A stretch of 63,849 nucleotides of DNA from Chitiniphilus shinanonensis DSM 23277 (GCF_000374805.1 NZ_KB895335.1:308046-371894), one strand, 5' to 3'; numbered from the stretch's first letter, positions 19,757 to 27,555 are shown. The notes: generated from the sequence alone by a model not told the origin. A program made the numbers and translations.

Positions 19757-20694
19757 CAGTCGGCCCCGCAGCCGGCCACGTCGTCGGGGCGGTTGGCCAG
19801 GATGTTGATGCGATTGGGTTCGCTGAAACTGTCGCGGTCGAACGCCTTGTCACCGTCCTCGCGCTCGACGCCGTCGGCGCGGGCGTTGACGAAGTCGAAC
19901 AGGTTGGTGTCGGCCAGATGGGTGGGCACCACGTTGCGCAGCGCGCGGAACATGTTCTCCACCCGCCCCGGAAAGCGCTTGTCCCAGTCGGCGATCATGT
20001 CGCCCACCACCTGGCGTTGCAGGTTGGGCTGGCTGCCACACAGGTTGCACGGGATGATCGGGAACTGCTTGGCCTCGGCGTAGCGCACGATGTCCTTCTC
20101 GCGACAGTAGGCCAGCGGGCGGATCACCACGTGGCGGCCGTCGTCGGACACCAGCTTGGGCGGCATCGCCTTGAGCTTGCCGCCGTAGAACATATTGAGG
20201 AACAGCGTTTCCAGGATGTCCTCGCGGTGGTGGCCCAGCGCGATCTTGGTCGCCCCCAGCTCGTCCGCCACCCGGTAGAGGATGCCCCGACGCAGCCGGC
20301 TGCACAGGCCACAGGTGGTCTTGCCCTCGGGCACCACGCGCTTGACGATGGAGTAGGTGTCCTCCTCGACGATGCGGTACTCGACCCCCAGCGACGCCAG
20401 GTATTCCGGCAGCACGTGCTCCGGGAAGCCCGGCTGCTTCTGGTCCAGGTTCACCGCGACGATGGAGAAATCGATCGGCGCGGAGCGTTGCAGCCCCAGC
20501 AGGATGTCCAGCATGGTGTAGCTGTCCTTGCCGCCGGACAGGCACACCATCACCCGGTCGCCCGGCTCGATCATGTTGAAGTCGTTGATCGCGTCGCCGA
20601 CGGCGTGGCGCAGCCACTTGGTGAGCTTGTTGAAGTTGAACTGGGCTTTCTTGTCGGCCTCGGACAGCGCCGCGTGGTCGGTGGTCGTGTTCAT
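19756..20694 (-). CDS. ttcA: tRNA 2-thiocytidine(32) synthetase
   Basis: 312 aa. It thiolates cytidine 32 of certain tRNAs, using ATP and an iron-sulfur cluster. The PP-loop [10 protein letters not shown] (about residues 54-63), the CGLCSRLRR CxxC motif and the additional Cys in [11 protein letters not shown] that binds the cluster are all present. N-terminus and length match the family. A GC hairpin (GGGGCGC at 20707-20713 with GCGCCCC at 20717-20723) lies just upstream in the leader. Confidence 0.95.
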   Translation of the reverse strand: MNTTTDHAALSEADKKAQFNFNKLTKWLRHAVGDAINDFNMIEPGDRVMVCLSGGKDSYTMLDILLGLQRSAPIDFSIVAVNLDQKQPGFPEHVLPEYLASLGVEYRIVEEDTYSIVKRVVPEGKTTCGLCSRLRRGILYRVADELGATKIALGHHREDILETLFLNMFYGGKLKAMPPKLVSDDGRHVVIRPLAYCREKDIVRYAEAKQFPIIPCNLCGSQPNLQRQVVGDMIADWDKRFPGRVENMFRALRNVVPTHLADTNLFDFVNARADGVEREDGDKAFDRDSFSEPNRINILANRPDDVAGCGAD

Positions 20695-20848
20695 GCAAAG
20701 CAGACGGGGCGCCGAGCGCCCCGCCGTAGATGGTTGAATTGGCGCGGATTTTACCGCAGCCCCGCGCCGCTGTCAGCGCGCGGCGGCGCCGCGCCCGGCC
20801 GGCAGGTCGCGGCCGGCGAAAGCCACCAGGCCCAAGTCGCCGCGGCCG

Positions 20849-21595
20849 CTAAAGCACCACGTTGCGCCCACCGTCCACCGGCAGCACCACCCCGGTGAGG
20901 TACGGCGCTTCGAGCAGGAACAGGATGGCCTGGGCCAGATCCTCCGGCGTGCCGGTGCGCCCCAGCGGAATCGACGCCTCGATGCGCTCGCGCTCTGCAC
21001 GGCCGAACACCGCCTCGCTGTCCGGCCACAGGTTCACCCCCGGCGCCACCGCGTTCACCCGCACCCTGGGCGCCAGCTCGCGCGCCAGCCCGCGCGTCAT
21101 CGCCACCAGTCCGGCCTTGGCCACGCTGTACAGCGCCAGCCCGGGGCACGGCCGATCGACGTGGATGTCGGCGATGCTGACGATGGAACCGCCCGTCTCG
21201 GCCAGCTCCGGCGCGGCGGCCTGCGCCAGGAACAACGGCGCCTTGAGGTTCGATCCGACCAGCGCATCCCACGCCGACTCGGTGAACTGCCCCACCGGCG
21301 TGGCAAAGAACGACGAAGCGTTGTTGATCACCGCATCCAGCCGGCCGAAATGGGTCAGCGCCGCCGCCACCAGTTCCGGCAGGCGCGTGCTGTCGAGCAG
21401 GTCGAGCTGGCAGGTGGCTGCACTGGCCGGACGTCGCCCGTTCAGTTCTGCCGCCAGCGCCAGCGCCGCGTCGCGGCTGCCCCGGTAGTGGATCAGTACG
21501 CGCCAGCCGCGCGCGTGCAGGTAGCGCACGATGCCGGCCCCGACGCGCCTGGCGCCGCCGGTCACCAGCGCCACCTTGTTGTGTTCGTTATCCAT
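20849..21595 (-). CDS. Pteridine reductase-like short-chain dehydrogenase
   Basis: 248 aa SDR. The nucleotide motif is VTGGARRVGAGI; the Arg after it points to NADPH. NNASSFF replaces the usual NNAG, a feature of pteridine reductases, and the catalytic pair is YSVAKAG (Tyr, Lys). The C-terminus PVDGGRNVVL also fits. Predicted role: reduction of dihydropterins/dihydrofolate in the cytoplasm. It is divergent from the MidA-type methyltransferase gene with a 136-bp shared upstream region. Confidence 0.82.
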   Translation of the reverse strand: MDNEHNKVALVTGGARRVGAGIVRYLHARGWRVLIHYRGSRDAALALAAELNGRRPASAATCQLDLLDSTRLPELVAAALTHFGRLDAVINNASSFFATPVGQFTESAWDALVGSNLKAPLFLAQAAAPELAETGGSIVSIADIHVDRPCPGLALYSVAKAGLVAMTRGLARELAPRVRVNAVAPGVNLWPDSEAVFGRAERERIEASIPLGRTGTPEDLAQAILFLLEAPYLTGVVLPVDGGRNVVL

Positions 21596-21731
21596 GCCTT
21601 TGCCTGCAAGCCGGGCCGCGCCGCCCGGAACGCGCCGCCGGGAGCATCCGCTCCGCCGGTCGCGCCGCCCCGGTGGGCCGGCCGCTCATGACGATTTAGA
21701 ATTGCTGTTTTGCACGATTCTCACGCCGCCC

Positions 21732-22898
21732 ATGCTTCCCTCGCAAGACAAGCCCCAGTTGCCGTTGCCCGCGCCGGATGCCCGCGCCGCCTCCGAAGCG
21801 CTTACCGACGCCATCCGCGCCGAGATCGCAGCCCACGGCTGGATCAGCTTCGCCGACTACATGCGCATGGCGCTGTACACCCCCGGCCTGGGCTACTACG
21901 CCGGCGGCGCGGCCAAGTTCGGACAGGGTGGCGACTTCGTCACCGCGCCGGAATTGTCGCCGCTGTTCGGCGCCTGCGTCGCCGCCACGCTGGCGCCGGT
22001 GTTGCAGGCGCTCGACCGCGGCGAAGTGCTGGAATTCGGCGCCGGCACCGGGCAACTCGCCGCGCAGGTCCTGGCCGAGCTGGAGCGGCTGGATTGTCTG
22101 CCGCGCCGCTACCTGATCGTCGATGTCTCCGCCGAACTGGCCGCGCGCCAGCGCGCCACGCTGGCGGCACTGGTACCGCACCTGCTGGACCGGGTGCAGT
22201 GGCTGGACCGCCTGCCGCAGCGCTTCGCCGGCTGCATCCTCGGCAACGAAGTGCTCGACGCCATCCCGTGCGACCTGGTCTATCGCGACAGCGCGGGCGC
22301 GCTGTTCGAGCGCGGCGTGGTGTGGAAGGACGGCTTCCATTGGGAGGACCGCCTGCTGGCGCCGGGCCCGCTGCTGAGCCTGGCCTCCGCGCTCGAACTG
22401 CCGCCGGACTACCTCACCGAGATCCAGCCGCAGATGCACGGCTTCGTCCACAGCGTGGCGGACATGCTGGAACGCGGCATCGCGCTGTTCGTGGACTACG
22501 GCTTTCCCGCCAGCGAGTACTATCACGCCCAGCGCAACCGCGGCACGCTGATGGCGCACTACCGCCACCACAGCCTGAACGACCCGTTCTTCCTGCCCGG
22601 CCTGAGCGACCTGACCTGCCACGTCGACTTCTCCGCCGTCTACAGCGCCGCCGATGCCTGCGGCCTGCAACTGGAAGGCTACGTCTCGCAGGCGCAGTAC
22701 CTGCTGGACGCCGGCCTGCCCGAGCGGCTGGCCGCACTGCCGCAGGCGCAGTACCTGTCCGCCGCGTCCGCCACCCACAAGCTGACCAGCCCGGCGGAAA
22801 TGGGCGAACTGTTCAAGGCCATCGCCTTCTCGCGCAACCTGGCGCTGCCTTCACTGCTGCCGGGCTTCCGCGCCGCCGACGACTCCTACCGCCTGTAG
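21732..22898 (+). CDS. MidA/NDUFAF7-type SAM-dependent methyltransferase
   Basis: 388 aa. N-terminus ISFADYMRMALYTPGLGYY with GDFVTAPELSPLFG is the signature of this family (mitochondrial complex I assembly factor NDUFAF7, an arginine methyltransferase). The SAM site is VLEFGAGTGQLA; ILGNEVLDAIP follows, and LFVDYGFPASEYYH. The bacterial substrate is not established. Start ATG 21732 matches homologues; the frame upstream is antisense-like GC-rich DNA. It is transcribed toward the tRNA-Met gene. Confidence 0.88.
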   Translation: MLPSQDKPQLPLPAPDARAASEALTDAIRAEIAAHGWISFADYMRMALYTPGLGYYAGGAAKFGQGGDFVTAPELSPLFGACVAATLAPVLQALDRGEVLEFGAGTGQLAAQVLAELERLDCLPRRYLIVDVSAELAARQRATLAALVPHLLDRVQWLDRLPQRFAGCILGNEVLDAIPCDLVYRDSAGALFERGVVWKDGFHWEDRLLAPGPLLSLASALELPPDYLTEIQPQMHGFVHSVADMLERGIALFVDYGFPASEYYHAQRNRGTLMAHYRHHSLNDPFFLPGLSDLTCHVDFSAVYSAADACGLQLEGYVSQAQYLLDAGLPERLAALPQAQYLSAASATHKLTSPAEMGELFKAIAFSRNLALPSLLPGFRAADDSYRL

Positions 22899-22910
22899 CA
22901 CGCGGCGTGC

Positions 22911-22939
22911 TTGACAGCCCGGGCCAGTCACTTCAGAAT
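22911..22939 (+). promoter_or_regulatory. Sigma-70 promoter of the tRNA-Met gene
   Basis: TTGACA (22911-22916) is a perfect -35; 17 bp later CAGAAT (22934-22939) matches 4 of 6 positions of the -10. The mature tRNA starts 13 bases after the -10. Confidence 0.7.
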
Positions 22940-22952
22940 CTCCGGCTCTTAT

Positions 22953-23029
22953 GGCTATGTAGCTCAGTCGGTTAGAGCACAGCACTCATAATGCTGGGGT
23001 CACAGGTTCGAGTCCCGTCATAGCCACCA
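22953..23029 (+). tRNA. tRNA-Met(CAT), elongator type
   Basis: 77 nt including an encoded CCA. Acceptor stem GGCTATG/CATAGCC, D-arm AGCTCAGTCGGTTAGAGC, anticodon arm CAGCA-CTCATAA-TGCTG with anticodon CAT, T-arm ACAGGTTCGAGTCCCGT. The sequence closely follows proteobacterial elongator tRNA-Met, not the initiator (which has C:A at 1:72 and three G:C pairs in the anticodon stem). The gene is intact although its 3' end is the integration site of the island. Confidence 0.97.
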
Positions 23030-23095
23030 GACATCCTTTCCAGGGCAACCTGGAAAGTAAAAACCCCCGACAAGTTCGCTTGCGGGGGTTTTTTC
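23013..23095 (+). repeat. attL-side direct repeat (tRNA 3' end plus terminator)
   Basis: 83 bp that recurs at 28638-28719. It comprises the last 17 bases of tRNA-Met, the short dyad TTTCCAGG-GCAA-CCTGGAAA (23037-23056) and the tRNA terminator. The copies are identical apart from one G missing in the right copy. Confidence 0.92.
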
Positions 23096-23608
23096 GTTCG
23101 ATGAAATTCGGGCCAGTCGGAACGCATTGTTAGATCTATTTGTTGGTACAACATCGAGATACCAACAACGGCCGGAAAATCGAAAGCAGATGCCCTCACC
23201 ATCCTCGCCCTGAAAGGCAAGATTGCCCCGGAGTGGGCCGCCGCCTCCAGAGAAACCAAGGCACCGCACAAGACTCCTTGTGGGGGTGGTCTGATAAACG
23301 TGCTCAGCGGCTGAGTGCATGCGAGGGGTGCTCGGTTCAATGGCTGGGGCATCACCTCCCCGTGCCGCATGCACGCGCTGCTGAATCCACACTTCGATTT
23401 CAGGTTCGATCCAGGCGACCGCCCGGCCGCCAATGGCAATGGCGCTGGGCGCCCGGTGCTGTTTGATCAGGCCGTACCACACGGTTTTGCTGAGGCCGAC
23501 CCGGGCGAGGACTTCGGGCAGACGCAGCAGGCGAGTACCTGGTGGCAGTGCTTGCACCGTGGGGTGCGACGCCGACGCAGTCGTTGCAGATAGGGACGTG
23601 CCATTCAT
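23018..23608 (-). CDS. AlpA-like HTH regulator, C-terminus reading into the att site
   Basis: Up to 196 aa. Residues about 18-75 (RLLRLPEVLARVGLSKTVWYGLIKQH, seen as LPEVLARVGLSK plus WYGLIKQ) are a winged HTH of the AlpA/excisionase type used by P4-like elements to control integration and excision. Beyond about residue 95 the frame has no recognisable domain, crosses the tRNA terminator and stops (23018-23020) inside the tRNA-Met 3' end. The C-terminal half is therefore probably created by the integration junction or is decayed. Overlaps the next gene by 4 bases. Confidence 0.7.
   Translation of the reverse strand: MNGTSLSATTASASHPTVQALPPGTRLLRLPEVLARVGLSKTVWYGLIKQHRAPSAIAIGGRAVAWIEPEIEVWIQQRVHAARGGDAPAIEPSTPRMHSAAEHVYQTTPTRSLVRCLGFSGGGGPLRGNLAFQGEDGEGICFRFSGRCWYLDVVPTNRSNNAFRLARISSNEKTPASELVGGFYFPGCPGKDVWWL
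23061..23094 (+). terminator. Rho-independent terminator of tRNA-Met
   Basis: AACCCCCG (23062-23069) pairs with CGGGGGTT (23083-23090), followed by a run of T. The same hairpin is duplicated in the right-hand repeat at about 28684-28718. Confidence 0.85.
23140..23168. promoter_or_regulatory. Candidate integrase arm sites at the left end
   Basis: TTGTTGGTAC (23140-23149) and an inverted copy with one change (23159-23168) face each other across 9 bases, 45 bp inside the left repeat. The same 10-mer occurs twice just inside the right repeat (28537-28546, 28568-28577). Confidence 0.45.
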
Positions 23609-24072
23609 GCACCCGCCCCCTTCCCCATGCGCTGGGTGCGGCTGGCCTGGTAGTGCTCCAGATCGGCCAGCCGGTAAAACACGCGCCGGCCCTGCTTGAA
23701 GTAGGCAATGCCCCCACCCCGGCTGCGCTTGGTATTGAGGGTGGCTTCAGAGAGGCCGATCAGAATGGCGGCCTGGGCTGGCGTGAGCCGATCCGGATTG
23801 AAACCGCCCTTCTGCAGCTGATGATTCAGCCGCAGCCGCGCCGCATCCGCCCGGGTGAGCAGGTTGGCCGGATCGGCCCGCAGCGCATTCAGTTCGGCCT
23901 GGCTGTAGCAGAGCTGACGGTGGTCGGTATCGCCCAGGACATAGCAGCGCGGCCCGATCCCCAGCTCCCGGCGCTCGATCAGCACCGGCAACGGCCAGCC
24001 CAGCACGGCAGCCGCCTCGACCTCCGCCACCAGATCGGTGGGCAAGCCCAGTTCGTTGGAAGGAATGTTCAT
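23605..24072 (-). CDS. HTH (excisionase-like) protein of the island
   Basis: 155 aa from ATG 24072, with GGAG about 12 bases upstream; an upstream ATG at 24102 is possible. The C-terminal half (LTPAQAAILIGLSEATLNTKR, then RRVFYRLADLEHY) is an HTH_17/MerR-like excisionase fold. The N-terminal half (PLPVLIERRELGIGPRCYVL) is not recognised. ATGA overlap with the AlpA-like gene implies one operon, presumably controlling excision or expression of the island. Base composition is close to the host, unlike the cassettes. Confidence 0.7.
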   Translation of the reverse strand: MNIPSNELGLPTDLVAEVEAAAVLGWPLPVLIERRELGIGPRCYVLGDTDHRQLCYSQAELNALRADPANLLTRADAARLRLNHQLQKGGFNPDRLTPAQAAILIGLSEATLNTKRSRGGGIAYFKQGRRVFYRLADLEHYQASRTQRMGKGAGA

Positions 24073-24499
24073 GTTGGTGTGCTCCGAATGAGACGGGAGC
24101 AATGTCCAACAGTCCGGTGTGACGCGCCTGTGGATGGATTTCCGAGGCGGGGGTGAGGCGGGGTGGTTAGGGCTGGAAGTGAGTAACGGTGCGGGTTACG
24201 GGCAGATAGGCTCGTCCAGGAGCAGGAAACGCATCCATTTGAGGCGCGCTTTGGGCGCTTCAAACACCGCTACCAGAACTGTCATGCCAACGTGTTTGCA
24301 ACAGGAAGAAAGCATGCCGGTGTGGCAAGCTGCGGCAGGGTCAGCGTGTCGGTATGATTAGCGTGAATATACGGACACCGCTGTAGAAAAACCGCACAAG
24401 ATCAAGGCCATACGGACATTTATCCGCGTCCTTATTATTGAGCATGTACTGACAGAACTGTCAGTCTATTAACTATTAGGCCACACGGAGGCAGTAGCC
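24073..24499. other. Intergenic region before the cassette array; no gene seen
   Basis: About 420 bp with no credible coding frame. It contains the direct repeat ATACGGACA (24369-24377 and 24410-24418), an 18-bp palindrome ACTGACAG-AA-CTGTCAGT (24448-24465), and ATTAGGC (24475-24481), the expected position of the first recombination core site. No integron integrase gene or recognisable attI is visible, and no strong Pc promoter was identified. Confidence 0.6.
24448..24465. promoter_or_regulatory. 18-bp palindrome upstream of the first cassette
   Basis: ACTGACAG and CTGTCAGT are perfect inverted copies around AA, 10 bp before the first cassette boundary. It could be an operator for an island regulator or a recombination-related dyad. 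Confidence 0.35.
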
Positions 24500-24784
24500 G
24501 TGAACTTCGAATTCAATATAGAGCTCGTGCTTAGTCATCCACCTTCAAGGGTGGTAGTTGGCACTGTCTCCAGCCCATCCGTGGATTATTGGACCCTTGG
24601 TCCTTCATCAACAATTGGCGGCCTTCCTATTCAAAGCCTCGCCCTCCCACCAAGAGCACTTACCAAGGAAGGCAAGCCACGGTTTGATCTCGTGGCATTC
24701 CAACTCACGCGCAGAGATCATTGCAGTCAATTTAAGGCAGGGCAGCGAGTACTCGTAGAGAATGTTCTTGGGGTTTCTCCATGA
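24500..24784 (+). CDS. Cassette 1: hypothetical protein, 94 aa
   Basis: GTG start 24500 with GGAGG at 24487-24491 (8-base spacing), and the stop only 10 bases before the attC site, the compact arrangement of an integron cassette gene. The protein has alternating hydrophobic/polar residues suggesting beta-strands, no signal peptide and no membrane helix. I do not recognise a family. Codon use and G+C are clearly lower than in the flanking host genes. Confidence 0.6.
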   Translation: MNFEFNIELVLSHPPSRVVVGTVSSPSVDYWTLGPSSTIGGLPIQSLALPPRALTKEGKPRFDLVAFQLTRRDHCSQFKAGQRVLVENVLGVSP

Positions 24785-24794
24785 ACAAGAAACG

Positions 24795-24884
24795 GCCTAA
24801 CAAGTCCGTCAACGGGACGCCAAACTGCTGCGCAGTTTGGTTCCCTCCGCTGCGCTCCGGCGCCCGTTACGTCCAACGCTGGGC
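24795..24884 (+). repeat. attC site of cassette 1
   Basis: 90 bp. It begins with GCCTAAC (RYYYAAC core) and ends with GCTGGGC in place of GTTRRRY (one deviation, T to C). Inner arms AACGGG and CCCGTT pair, and the centre contains a 9-bp hairpin CCAAACTGC/GCAGTTTGG. The general pattern ACAAGTCCGTCAACGGGAC ... GTTACGTCCAACG is like chromosomal-integron attC sites of gammaproteobacteria. Confidence 0.75.
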
Positions 24885-24908
24885 GACTTTAGAAAGAGGG
24901 TGAGGACG

Positions 24909-26351
24909 GTGAAATCATTTTCTGAAATTGAGTTTGGAAAGGCCCGTGGTGAGCTCGAAGCAACGGATTTGCCAGTACTTCTCGAACGTGGGTTTTACGA
25001 CATTAAAGGCTCGCTTGCCTCGGTAAATAAACGAGACAAGTACTTGATACTAGGGTTCAAAGGGTCTGGTAAATCGACGATTGGCGAAAAACTTAGGCTG
25101 GATAGTGAGGCCATACAATCAAGGCAGAAGCAGTTGATTGTCGTCAAGCACTTGGAAGATTTTCCGTTTAAGAATTTTTCAAAAATATTTGCAGGACAGG
25201 CGGAGCCAGAAGCTAAGTATCCGACGTCATGGTCTTGGATACTTATGCTCGTGATAATAGACCACCTCAGAAGTGATCCGGGCGCAAGGGATCCAATCAA
25301 TCTCAGTTACAACGAGTCAATAAGAAAGCTGGAATCCCTTGGCGTGTTACCAGTCGCAGATATTAAGAAGTTGGTTATTCAGTCGTCAAAAAGTGGGTTC
25401 AGAGCAAATCTATTCAACGTGTTTGAAGTCACAAATGAGACAACCACCCAAAGTGGTGATCTCAACTTCATGACGATAGTCGAGTCTTTGAAACTACTGG
25501 TGCAGAATTACTATACTGAAGGGGGATTGACCCTTGTTATTGACGGGCTTGATGACATCCTTTCAAAGCGAGAGGTTCAGTATCAGTCTCTTGCCGCATT
25601 GATATTCGAAGTTGATCGGTTGAATCTGCATTTCAAGAAAAACAAGAAACCAATCCAAATTGTTGTGCTGTGTAGAACCGAGTTATTCGAGAGATTGCCT
25701 GGCCCAAACAAAAACAAAATTCGGCAAGACTCTGCTGTTGAGCTTGACTGGTATCACGATCCCAAAGAACCCGAAAAATCAATGCTTGTCAGATTGGCAA
25801 ACTTAAGGGCTAGCCTCTCTGTCGAGGAAGAGGTTGATGTCTTCGCAAAATGGTTCCCGGAGAGAATTGATGGAGACAAGGCGGCACACTTTTTGCTTGA
25901 CCTGACTAGACACACGCCGCGCGACTTTCTGGCGCTACTTAATTCGATACGTCCATATTATGAAGGCGGCATTCTTTCTAGGGATCAAATATTGAGTGGA
26001 GCAAGATCCTACTCAACGAATTACTTTCTCCCGGAAATTCGTGACGAATTGGTAGGTTACATAGGCGAGGATACCATGGATCGACTGATTGCTGTTTTTG
26101 GTGAAGTTCGAGAGCGAGAAATATCTTCAACAAAGCTGAAAGATGTTGCGAGCAATTATGGGTTCTCTGAGGATGACCTTCTGTCTATACTTAAGTCTCT
26201 ATTTGACTGCAGCGCAATTGGCAACAAGTGGAGAACTCCTTCTGGCACCAATCGCTACGAATTCAGATTTCGGAATAGAAACTCGGCATTTGATAGAACC
26301 AAGACGATAGTTCTGCATAAGGGGCTCTGGAAAGCACTCAATTTGGTGTGA
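24909..26351 (+). CDS. Cassette 2: Sll1717-family P-loop ATPase
   Basis: About 480 aa from GTG 24909, preceded by an AGAGGGTGAGG purine-rich ribosome site. Walker A is ILGFKGSGKST (about residues 47-57) and Walker B LTLVIDGLDD (about residue 215); LCRTELFERLP resembles a sensor/arginine-finger region. The C-terminal about 150 residues are helical with a winged-HTH-like part (VASNYGFSEDDLLSILKSL). This is the layout of the P-loop ATPases named after Sll1717; their role is not established, though they are STAND/AAA-like and often occur in accessory DNA. Low G+C, no partner in the same cassette. Confidence 0.72.
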   Translation: MKSFSEIEFGKARGELEATDLPVLLERGFYDIKGSLASVNKRDKYLILGFKGSGKSTIGEKLRLDSEAIQSRQKQLIVVKHLEDFPFKNFSKIFAGQAEPEAKYPTSWSWILMLVIIDHLRSDPGARDPINLSYNESIRKLESLGVLPVADIKKLVIQSSKSGFRANLFNVFEVTNETTTQSGDLNFMTIVESLKLLVQNYYTEGGLTLVIDGLDDILSKREVQYQSLAALIFEVDRLNLHFKKNKKPIQIVVLCRTELFERLPGPNKNKIRQDSAVELDWYHDPKEPEKSMLVRLANLRASLSVEEEVDVFAKWFPERIDGDKAAHFLLDLTRHTPRDFLALLNSIRPYYEGGILSRDQILSGARSYSTNYFLPEIRDELVGYIGEDTMDRLIAVFGEVREREISSTKLKDVASNYGFSEDDLLSILKSLFDCSAIGNKWRTPSGTNRYEFRFRNRNSAFDRTKTIVLHKGLWKALNLV

Positions 26352-26355
26352 AGTC

Positions 26356-26418
26356 GCCCAACCATTCGCTGCAGCCCGACCGCCCTGACGGGCGTCGGCC
26401 TGAGCTCAAACGTTAGGC
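26356..26418 (+). repeat. attC site of cassette 2
   Basis: 63 bp, from GCCCAAC (26356-26362) to GTTAGGC (26412-26418), both perfect consensus cores. The interior is an imperfect palindrome (GCCCGACCGCCC against GGGCGTCGGC). It starts 4 bases after the ATPase stop. Cassette 2 thus spans 24879-26412, and its first six bases CTGGGC are the near-complement of the attC start, as expected for a once-circular cassette. Confidence 0.85.
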
Positions 26419-26424
26419 TTAAAG

Positions 26425-27486
26425 ATGCTTACCGACATATTTTCATTCAGATATCTCAAGCATCCAGTATGGATCTCATATGGAGAGGTAGAGCAACGCC
26501 TTTTAAATCAGCTCATGGGAATCGCAGACGAGGCAATTCCTTACTACAGCAGCGACGGAAAGGAAATCGAATCAAATAAGGAAAAGTGGAAGCTTCTGCA
26601 TAATCGCCTTGCGCGGGAACTTGGCATTGATGAGTTGTCGCCTCGCTACTACTCGTATATGCAAAAAAACGGGTATGGCACTGAGATGCCAGTTTCCGGA
26701 TTTTGGGGATGGAATCACGTATGCAGCAAGTTTGTGAAGGCGCCCTTCAACCCCCAAATCCATAGTCCGGACAGGTTTATTAAAGAGCGCATTAGTCTCA
26801 TTGAGTTGGTCTTGCGCCTAAGAGGGGAGGAGATAACTCAGCTAAATGCGAATCTTCCCCAGGCCATACTCGAGGCCCAATTGCGCTCCAAGCAGTCCAA
26901 TCGTGGCATGAGGATTCCGGGCGATCCAACAGAAGGCATGAAGGCATGGAACAAGGCACAGAACAGTGCCTATTCAGAGCTAATAGACGAAGCCAATGTG
27001 CGCTTTTGGAGAGCTGGTGCCCCGCTGACATATCACAACGGATTCATCCAAGTTTCATCTGATGAAGTCGTAGAAAAGAATATCGCCAAGCCATTCTGGG
27101 ACTTGATTTCATCTGCAGAGTGGGTAAACGTTGACCTTGATATGAAAGAGGCCCTTGATCGGAGAGATTCAAATGACAAAGACCCTGCAATATTCGCCGC
27201 CAAGGCATTAGAAAGCGCAATTAAAATCGTGTCAGACCTCAAGGGTTGGACGCGGGGAAAAGAAACCGGAGCGTCGAGTTACATAGATAACTTGATAAGC
27301 AAGGCAAATGGCTCATTTCTTGACGCATGGGAAGGCGAGATGCTAAAAGACTATTTTCGCAAGGTGCGAAATAACCTTGGTCACGGCCCAGGCAGCGAGC
27401 CAATGCCAGCGCTCTCTATCCCTCAAACCGATTGGGCAATTGAAACAGCCATGTCTTGGGTGAGAACTCTTATCCGTCGTATGTAA
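26425..27486 (+). CDS. Cassette 3: AbiJ-NTD4/HEPN-like abortive infection protein
   Basis: 353 aa; the ATG lies only 6 bases after the attC core, so the gene is almost leaderless within the cassette. The N-terminus MLTDIFSFRYLKHPVW and the middle YHNGFIQ and MKEALDRRDSNDKDP are, as I recall, typical of AbiJ_NTD4-type proteins. Near the C-terminus RNNLGH gives the R-x4-H motif of HEPN ribonucleases (about residues 315-320), followed by GPGSEPMP and a final helix. HEPN proteins of abortive-infection systems cleave RNA on phage infection. The defence role is inferred from family; low G+C. Confidence 0.7.
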   Translation: MLTDIFSFRYLKHPVWISYGEVEQRLLNQLMGIADEAIPYYSSDGKEIESNKEKWKLLHNRLARELGIDELSPRYYSYMQKNGYGTEMPVSGFWGWNHVCSKFVKAPFNPQIHSPDRFIKERISLIELVLRLRGEEITQLNANLPQAILEAQLRSKQSNRGMRIPGDPTEGMKAWNKAQNSAYSELIDEANVRFWRAGAPLTYHNGFIQVSSDEVVEKNIAKPFWDLISSAEWVNVDLDMKEALDRRDSNDKDPAIFAAKALESAIKIVSDLKGWTRGKETGASSYIDNLISKANGSFLDAWEGEMLKDYFRKVRNNLGHGPGSEPMPALSIPQTDWAIETAMSWVRTLIRRM

Positions 27487-27493
27487 TGCTGCT

Positions 27494-27555
27494 GCATAAC
27501 CATTCACCGCAGAAGCGACGGTCCTTGCCGCACCTTGAGCTCAAGCCACACTACG
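27494..27555 (+). repeat. Degenerate attC of cassette 3
   Basis: GCATAAC (27494-27500) is one base from the expected GCCTAAC, and CATTCACCGCAG and TTGAGCTCAAGC follow in the same order as CATTCGCTGCAG and TGAGCTCAAAC of the preceding attC. The right-hand core GTTRRRY is missing: the sequence departs at about 27546. The site looks mutated or truncated, ending the array. Confidence 0.6.

Noticed and set aside
24103-24475. Possible integron integrase or attI upstream of the cassettes
   Set aside because: No tyrosine-recombinase motifs in any frame here, and the two genes to the left are AlpA/excisionase-like.
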